Source of the DNA: an uncultured Lachnospiraceae bacterium
GTDB lineage: Bacteria > Bacillota > Clostridia > Lachnospirales > Lachnospiraceae
NCBI GenBank assembly: GCA_905201915.1
Contig: CAJKQE010000109.1
Span: forward strand, 1-6,841
Direction: 5' to 3'
DNA: 6,841 nucleotides
Both the position numbers and the translations under genes were made by a program. Below, in pieces: positions 6,016 through 6,841 of this stretch. Numbering within the stretch: the stretch's first letter is position 1; each line of letters opens with the position of its first letter. Below the pieces are notes generated by a model that was not told the origin of the DNA, searched no databases, and saw only the letters and a list, made by a program, of their open reading frames with translations.

Positions 6016-6381
6016 ATGAATATCAGGGAATTAACTTGTATTAACTGTCCTTTAGGATGTGCCCTTACCGTTACATTAGACGGGGAAAAAGTGATAAAAG
6101 TAGAAGGAAATACATGTCCCAAAGGGAAAAGTTATGGAGAAAAGGAAGTTACAAATCCTACTAGAATTCTTACATCCAGTGTCATGGTTACAGGGGGGAA
6201 AATTTCTGTTGTTTCTGTGAAGACAGCCTCCGATATTCCAAAGAATAAAATCAGAGAATGTGCAGCCAGTTTGAAAAATATTACCGTACAGGCACCTGTA
6301 AAAATTGGGGATATTGTCTTAAAAGATATAGGAGGTACGGGAGTAGATCTCATTGCTACGAAAAATGTAGAGAGTAGGTAA
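6016..6381 (+). CDS. DUF1667 protein with four-cysteine cluster motif, small subunit of the glp module
   Basis: A 121-residue protein of the DUF1667 family (COG3862-like), which is regularly found next to GlpA-like and Pyr_redox_2-like genes. Cysteines 8, 11, 15 and 34 give C-x2-C-x3-C-x18-C, with CPLGC and a following CPKGK. This matches the N-terminal [4Fe-4S] motif of molybdopterin oxidoreductases such as formate dehydrogenase (CxxCxxxC...CxKG), without any of the molybdenum-binding domains. I infer that it binds a [4Fe-4S] cluster and passes electrons in a three-subunit complex; a zinc site is the alternative. The C-terminal half (about 75-113) looks like a small folded domain with the family-typical stretch from IPKNKI to the end. 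It has no signal peptide or membrane segment. The tight spacing with both neighbours supports one operon. Confidence 0.88.
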   Translation: MNIRELTCINCPLGCALTVTLDGEKVIKVEGNTCPKGKSYGEKEVTNPTRILTSSVMVTGGKISVVSVKTASDIPKNKIRECAASLKNITVQAPVKIGDIVLKDIGGTGVDLIATKNVESR

Positions 6382-6403
6382 GAGGCTGCAGAAGGAGAAA
6401 TAA

Positions 6404-6841
6404 ATGCTGGATTATACTGGAAAGTCTGCAGATAAATTAAAAGAAAAAACATTATATCTTTTAGATATGGATGGAACAATCTATAACGAAAATCAAATTT
6501 TTGATGGAACACTGGAATTCCTTGAAGAAATTAAAAGACGAGGAGGACAATATGTGTTCATTACCAACAATTCTTCAAAATCCGTAGAAGATTATGTACA
6601 AAAAGTTCAGGCAATGGGAATTGAGGCAGAATATGAAAATTTCTATACTTCCAGTCAGGCAACTGCTATGTATTTAAAGGAAAATTATCCAAACCAAGTG
6701 GTTTATTGCATGGGAACAAAGTCATTAATAAAGGAGCTTCGGGAAGCAGGAATAGAAGTTGTTACAGAAGTGGATGAGCGTGCAAGCGTTGTACTTTTAG
6801 GCTTTGATACAGAGAATACATCTGAAAAAATCCGAAACACC
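6404..6841 (+). CDS. HAD-IIA family phosphatase (NagD/p-nitrophenylphosphatase-like), 3' end outside window
   Basis: The first 146 codons of a HAD-superfamily subclass IIA hydrolase, a cytoplasmic Mg-dependent phosphatase for small phosphorylated metabolites. Motif I is LDMDGTIY, with nucleophile Asp21 and acid/base Asp23. Motif II is TNNSSK (54-59). The stretches YCMGTKSLIKELREAG and VVLLGFDTENT are typical of the cap region in this subclass. The full protein should be about 260-270 residues, so motifs III and IV lie beyond the window. AAGGAG (6392-6397) is six bases before the ATG, and the gap to the previous stop is only 22 bases with no terminator, so it is probably co-transcribed with the glp genes. 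The substrate cannot be read from sequence. Related enzymes act on glycerol phosphates, phosphoglycolate or nucleotides, and a glycerol-3-phosphate or repair role would fit the setting. Confidence 0.9.
   Translation, partial: MLDYTGKSADKLKEKTLYLLDMDGTIYNENQIFDGTLEFLEEIKRRGGQYVFITNNSSKSVEDYVQKVQAMGIEAEYENFYTSSQATAMYLKENYPNQVVYCMGTKSLIKELREAGIEVVTEVDERASVVLLGFDTENTSEKIRNT

Noticed and set aside
6132..6512. Minus-strand open frame across the DUF1667/HAD gene junction
   Set aside because: It is antisense to two well-supported genes, hydrophobic by shadow effect, and lacks a start signal.
6781..6794. Catabolite-responsive (cre) element TGCAAGCGTTGTAC
   Set aside because: It resembles the TGNNANCGNNNNCA consensus but fails at the final CA and lies inside the phosphatase coding sequence, where codons for ASVV explain it.

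Overview
The window looks like chromosome from a low-GC Firmicute, most likely an anaerobic Clostridia of the Lachnospiraceae type. The support is AT-rich intergenic DNA, AAGGAG-type ribosome binding sites, a pyruvate:ferredoxin oxidoreductase, and a GlpP-controlled FAD/iron-sulfur oxidoreductase operon. All convincing genes are on the + strand. I see no mobile element, CRISPR array, tRNA or rRNA.

Layout. (1) 1-696: the last 231 codons of pyruvate:ferredoxin oxidoreductase, closed by a near-perfect palindromic terminator (737-781). (2) 697-1008: intergenic. Besides the terminator it holds a GC-richer island (about 800-850) that may be part of a short minus-strand RNA ending at the same terminator, then AT-rich promoter DNA. 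(3) 1009-2445: a membrane-anchored L,D-transpeptidase with a YkuD domain. (4) 2446-2589: a good sigma-A-type promoter and a structured leader. (5) 2590-3156: glpP, the glycerol-3-phosphate-responsive antiterminator. (6) 3157-3281: a leader with a strong hairpin and a run of seven T, the expected place of GlpP control. (7) 3282-6381: three tightly packed genes: a GlpA/LhgO-like FAD oxidoreductase with a C-terminal [2Fe-2S] BFD domain, an FAD/NAD(P) pyridine-nucleotide-type oxidoreductase, and a small four-cysteine DUF1667 protein. (8) 6404-6841: the first 146 codons of a HAD-IIA phosphatase, cut by the window edge and probably in the same operon.

How it works together (inference from family knowledge and context): glpP is transcribed from its own promoter and many transcripts should stop at 3183-3237. 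When glycerol 3-phosphate builds up, GlpP would bind the leader RNA and allow read-through into the oxidoreductase genes, which would oxidise glycerol 3-phosphate to dihydroxyacetone phosphate. The final electron acceptor of the three-protein module is not evident from sequence. No glycerol kinase or facilitator gene is in the window. The most unusual signals are the primary-sequence similarity between the glpP leader hairpin and the downstream attenuator, which suggests GlpP may also act on its own transcript, and the possible minus-strand small RNA behind the PFOR gene.
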